The translations under genes and the position numbers were made by a program. Source: Sarcophilus harrisii (lineage: Eukaryota > Chordata > Mammalia > Dasyuromorphia > Dasyuridae). From it: a stretch of DNA of 64,000 nt. Within the stretch, counting starts at the first letter, position 1. The number at the start of each line of letters is the position of its first letter. A model generated the notes under the pieces. The model saw nothing but the letters and a program-made list of their open reading frames with translations. It did no database searches and had not been told where the DNA came from. The DNA lies in assembly GCF_902635505.1 (NCBI RefSeq), contig NC_045429.1, positions 136,458,804 through 136,522,803 of the forward strand, written 5' to 3'. Positions 1 to 64,000 of the stretch are shown piece by piece.

Positions 1-541
1 ATACATGGCTTAAGAAACACCTTTAGGATGCAAGAAAAGAAGGAAAGGATAGATCTTGAGCAGTTTGAAATTCACTCTTCCCTTTCATACACAGGCAAAA
101 AGTACTACTAGACTCTTGTCAAATCACCTGCAAAATAGAGAAGAGAAGGGATACAACTGTGGTGTATCATTAAACTTCTGATGCATTTGTTTTCAGGCTG
201 ATGCTGGTTGGATAGGGGATGGAGGAAACATATCAACAATGGTCCTATGGTGAAGCTGCTCCTAAACTCAACTTCACTAACTCTCTCTCACTTTTCCAGG
301 ATCCTTTGTCATCTTTCTTCCATGACAGCTCAGTAACACAAGATATAGCCAAGGGTTTTTTTAGGGAGGAATGTGTGCTTACCTAGGCTCTTCTGATTCT
401 CCATTTTTATAGAAAATATTGAGGATTAGCTAATGCAAAAGATCATTGACCATTTTCAGAGACAGAGAAAGCGAGTATGTGTGTATATTGACCATGGAGG
501 TTTCTAAGAGTTTTCAGAAAAGTAGTCTTTCTGGAGGCTGC

Positions 542-578
<37 letters not shown>

Positions 579-1104
579 AATGAACAAAGAAAGGAAAGAA
601 ACAGTCCCCAAATTCAAAACTTTTCAACCATTACAGTTACATTATTACAGGTTTTTAAAGGATTATATTAACTGAACAGCAACTAAAGATAAATATTGTG
701 TGCTCATTATATGTTGTTTAGTAGAGGTATTTATTTTAAAATTATCAAATAGATGGAGTAGTGAATATTGTAATGTTCAGGCTAGCTTTCTATAGGATCT
801 TAGGATCAGCCTGAGGCCTTGATCTTAGTGGAAGAGTGAGGGAGGCAGGACAGCCACCAAGAGGCTGGTCAAAAATGGAATGTCTTATATCCAATCCTTC
901 TCAGCCCTTAAATACCTTATTACAACTACATCATTACAGCATACTGATGATGTGTGAACCAAAGAACTATTACATCACCATGTTAAGTACTAGGTATATA
1001 TATATATACATACTAGAGAACCATCATCTCATCAATTCCACTGAGTTAACACCTTGTTTCAAACTTACTTCTCCAGAGTACCGACCCTCTACAGGATATA
1101 ATGC
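1..1104. other. TFB1M intron 1 (3' part), no gene seen
   Basis: This stretch lies upstream of the first visible TFB1M exon. I looked for the missing first coding exon, which in human encodes about 44 residues including a QNFLLD-like motif, and did not find it, so exon 1 should lie left of the window. A poly(T) run occupies roughly 546-574. The rest is AT-rich with no repeat I can name. Confidence 0.6.
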
Positions 1105-1275
1105 TAGACCTGGAGTCAGAAAGAACTGATTTTGAGTATTATCCAAATGCTTACCAGCTGTATGACAGTGGGCAAATTATTTAACCTTTCTTAGCCTCAG
1201 TTTACTCATGCATAAAATGGGGGTAGTAATAATGACACCTACCTCATACTGTTGTGACGTTCAAATGAATATAAA
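1105..1275 (+). repeat. MIR-type SINE
   Basis: The order of blocks matches a MIR/CORE-SINE in the plus direction: a 'tggagtcagaaagaactga' head, the 'agctgtatgacagtgggcaa' core, 'cctcagtttactcatgcata', and 'cctacctcatactgttgtga'. It is diverged and therefore old. Confidence 0.75.
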
Positions 1276-1438
1276 TAATATTAATTAATATAAATTTAAA
1301 TATAATTAATTAATATAAATAAAACTAAAAAAAATGCAAACCTTAAAATACTATAGAAATGCTAGTCATTATTCATGTGAAAATGATTGATGGGTGTTTG
1401 CATGCTCATTTCACTTATAAATTCATTTCCAAGATTAG

Positions 1439-61547
<60,109 letters not shown>

Positions 61548-61737
61548 TTTAGATTCAATATAAGTTTCATTTGGACTATAATAATGTGCATAAATTTTAA
61601 ATTCACAACGTCAAATTTCAGATGTGGATTTTTTTTTTCCATTTACTCTAATTTGGAGAGATATTACTATGTTACATGTTACTATGTTACAGATTATCTA
61701 TAGGCTTTTTCATAGTGACAATGTTTCAGTAAGTTTT

Positions 61738-61743
61738 AATAAA
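61738..61743 (+). promoter_or_regulatory. TFB1M: Candidate TFB1M polyadenylation signal
   Basis: AATAAA, about 190 bases after the stop codon. A second AATAAA at 61799-61804 is an alternative. Confidence 0.65.
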
Positions 61744-61879
61744 AATACCAATACCTAGATGTGACTTATTTTTTCTTTTACTATACAGGTTGATAGAGAA
61801 AATAAATACAATCAAATAAGATTAAAGTACAAGCATTTTTAATAGATATACTGCATAGATATATTTATATATATATATG

Positions 61880-61885
61880 TTTATT
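61880..61885 (-). promoter_or_regulatory. TIAM2: Candidate TIAM2 polyadenylation signal
   Basis: AATAAA on the minus strand, about 485 bases after the TIAM2 stop. Another lies at 62102-62097. If the distal one is used, the TIAM2 transcript ends within about 130 bases of the TFB1M end. Confidence 0.5.
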
Positions 61886-62368
61886 ATAAACAGTCTCTTT
61901 TATAACCTTACAAAAATGAAATTCTTGCACATTGTGCCCTCTAAACCATATTTAAAAATAACTTTAAAGCGTAATTAAGCAAAGATAAACAGCTGAAAGA
62001 AAATGCCCAGAGGATAAAAAAAAAAGTTAACCTTTAATTAATCACAAATTTCCCACCTTACTTTTTTCACATAACTTAAAATAATTAAAATGCATTTTTA
62101 TTTTAAAGACACCAAATAATTTTGATACCTGCTCAAAAAAGGATATAAACTAAGTAATTTACAGATTCTGACCAGCTTAATCTACTTTTCTGATATACAA
62201 TAAATTAAAATAACTTAAACCTTTACAACTATTCTTTTGTGGGAAAACATATAGTGCACAAAATCAAAGTTAGTAGTTTTCCAGCAATTTCCACTTTACC
62301 ACTAGTTGAAAAGCAAAAGGAGCCACTTAAACCATATGTGGATTAATATTAAAATTTTAGAGTCAGTG

Positions 62369-63006
62369 CTATGATTTTCCATGGCTCTCAGTCTCATAAA
62401 AGCACTCCTCATTAACAACAGATGTTAAGCTCTGGACACTGAATTCTCTCTCTAGTATGGAATTTAAATCAATGTTAGCATTTTCAGATTTACTGTCAAG
62501 AGACTGATGGCGTGCTTGTAGCGTTAATAAAGTCCCTCTATCCCTTTTGGTACTGTTTGCTTTCCGTTTAATGGGACAGAAATGTCCACGCACCAGTTTA
62601 GGATGCTCGACACTGTTATGATTGTTTCCAACCTCTGTTTGAGGTTGCTCTTCATTTGTGCTGCCACCATCAGGGTCCTCAGAGATCTTCAGCCTTTGGA
62701 ACTGAATCTCAATGTCTTTTGTGGGGCTGCCCTTTTTCAGAGTCTGATGAAAATCATCATCTTCATCACTGAGAATATCAGACTCTTTAATAAGACTATC
62801 TGAAAAATCAGATGAACATGTCTGTGGGTACTTCTCAGGTGATGAATCCTTGGATTCCTGTCTACTTTCTGTAGTGTGACAGCCGCTGCTTTGTGTACTA
62901 CTACTCAGGCTACATTCATCAGAATCCAGTAAATTTCCTTTTCCATTATCACTGTTCCACTCATTGCTGGAAGAATTCTTTAGTACCCTTAAGGACCTTG
63001 ATGAAG
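62369..63006 (-). CDS. TIAM2: TIAM2 (STEF) terminal coding exon
   Basis: TIAM2 is a large guanine-nucleotide exchange factor for Rac1 (PH, RBD, PDZ, DH and PH domains), active at the membrane in neurons and migrating cells. Only its last coding exon is here. The minus-strand acceptor 'gtgtttttttaatttcag' precedes the exon at 63006. About 211 residues follow, from SSRSLRVLKNSSSNEW to the end FYETESHGKS and stop at 62371-62369. The stretch is the low-complexity, serine- and acid-rich C-terminus after the second PH domain. Blocks KESDILSDEDDD, GSPTKDIEIQFQRL, LVRGHFCPIKRKANSTKRDR and NIDLNS.LEREFSVQSLTSV match the human protein. The longer open frame to 63100 runs into the intron and is not coding. 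No damage is seen. Confidence 0.95.
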
Positions 63007-63252
63007 CTGAAATTAAAAAAACACATTTTGCCTTAAGATATAGTATAACATGATTTAAAATATTGTAATAGCATAAAGCAACTGAACACTTTAATACCAT
63101 TTCAACTTGTAAAATTTACACATTTCACCTTTTAGTGATTTAAATGAATATGTGACATATTCAGTAACTGTCATATTCAATAACTATAAGTACTTATATA
63201 AAAGAAATACGTATAGCAACAAAAGGGACAATAGTCGTTTCTACTTTCTATT
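63007..63252 (-). other. TIAM2 last intron, part
   Basis: The intron upstream of the terminal exon, AT-rich with no recognised feature before an L1 fragment. Confidence 0.6.
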
Positions 63253-63268
63253 AAGATCGCTGGGAAAA

Positions 63269-63598
63269 CAGCGAAAGTACTTTGGGAGATGACTATAAAT
63301 CACTACATAGCATTCCCAATCGCTCTATTTTTGTCTGCCTGCATTTTTGATTTCCTTCACAGGTTAACTGTACACTATTTTAAGTCTGATTCTTTTTGTA
63401 CAGCAAAATAACTATGGACATGTATACATATATTGTATTTAATTTATGTTTTAACATGTTTAACATGTATTGGTCAACCTGTCATCTGGGGAAGGGGGTG
63501 GGGGAAAAGGGGGAACAAAAGGTTTTGCAATTGTCAATGCTGAAAAATTACCCATGCATATAATCTTGTAAATAAAAAACTATAATAATAATAAAAAA
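63269..63598 (+). repeat. L1 3'UTR fragment
   Basis: About 330 bases of the L1 3'UTR, very similar to 9880-10200 ('atgactataaatcactacatag', 'cagcaaaataac', 'tattggtcaacctg'), ending in AATAAA-type sequence and A-rich tail. AAGATCGCTGGGAAAA (63253-63268) is repeated as AAGATTGCCAGGAAAA (63599-63614). It lies antisense to TIAM2. Confidence 0.9.
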
Positions 63599-63614
63599 AA
63601 GATTGCCAGGAAAA

Positions 63615-64000
63615 GATGATATAGTATTTTTACAATGGCCATTTAACAGAGCTTGAATTTTTTTTTCCTTAGGGAAGAAAATATCAGAGGTACAAAAATT
63701 CTACACTAATCCATATGAAGTCAAAATACCAATTACTGATGAAATCTAGACTTGTTCCTTCCACTGCAAGTACTTCCTGCCAAATGACAAAGCTCCTCTT
63801 ATTCAAAGAATAATATTTGGGAAAATCACAAAATTATGTCATTTTTATTTGAGTAGCTTTCAAACCTTGCATATATCTCTTGCCAACTTGGTTTGGAATT
63901 TTTTTTTCTTTTTTAGGATTTCTACACTTTGAATAGATGAAAACTATTGCATTTACTCATTTGTGTTAATTTTTGTTATTTAAGGAGGAAAAAATTAGAC
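63615..64000. other. TIAM2 intron, no recognised feature
   Basis: AT-rich, with short T-runs near 63659 and 63900. Nothing codes for protein that I can support. Confidence 0.5.

Noticed and set aside
836-1129. 97-codon plus-strand frame left of exon 2, considered as TFB1M exon 1
   Set aside because: The translation has no similarity to the TFB1M N-terminus, and part of it is a MIR element.
62582-62803. 73-codon plus-strand frame
   Set aside because: Antisense shadow of the TIAM2 terminal exon.

Overview
The window is nuclear DNA from a marsupial. Three lines of evidence agree. The protein-coding exons are mammalian orthologues (TFB1M, CLDN20, TIAM2). The L1 copies, with their particular 3' untranslated tails, and the tRNA-headed SINEs (GCAGCTAGGTGG...GACCTGAGTTCAAAT) are the marsupial kinds. 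Old L2, MIR and CR1/L3 relics fill much of the rest. I cannot fix the species from sequence alone.

Layout: TFB1M, the mitochondrial 12S rRNA adenine dimethyltransferase, runs left to right from before base 1 to a stop codon at 61547. Six coding exons (2 to 7 in human order) are present at 1488-1639, 8434-8542, 10749-10900, 24266-24385, 57346-57473 and 61304-61547; exon 1 lies outside the window. The 33-kb intron 5 holds, on the opposite strand, the intact single-exon coding region of CLDN20 (31215-31874). At the right edge the terminal exon of TIAM2, a Rac exchange factor, lies on the minus strand (62369-63006), tail to tail with TFB1M. The order and relative orientation match what I know of human 6q25, with the whole block inverted.

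The introns are largely repeats. Intron 2 carries an antisense HSPA8 (HSC70) processed pseudogene, an L2 split by an L1, and two further L1 fragments. Intron 3 has a recent 5'-truncated L1 with a 284-codon open ORF2 end and clear target-site duplications. Intron 4 has a minus-strand L2 split by an L1, several SINEs (one with a perfect 16-bp duplication), a CR1/L3 copy and a long purine tract. Intron 5 contains a nearly 2-kb CR1/L3 relic, CLDN20, a stack of L1s inserted into one another (about 32.8-42.3 kb), a short hAT-like element, and an L1 in which the 5'UTR is joined to the 3'UTR. Intron 6 has SINE-in-SINE insertions.

Functionally the three genes are neighbours, not a pathway: mitochondrial ribosome biogenesis, tight junctions and Rac signalling. 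I found no bacterial-type system, RNA gene, CRISPR array or recognisable endogenous retrovirus. The most interesting material is the nested-gene arrangement and the unusual L1 derivatives.
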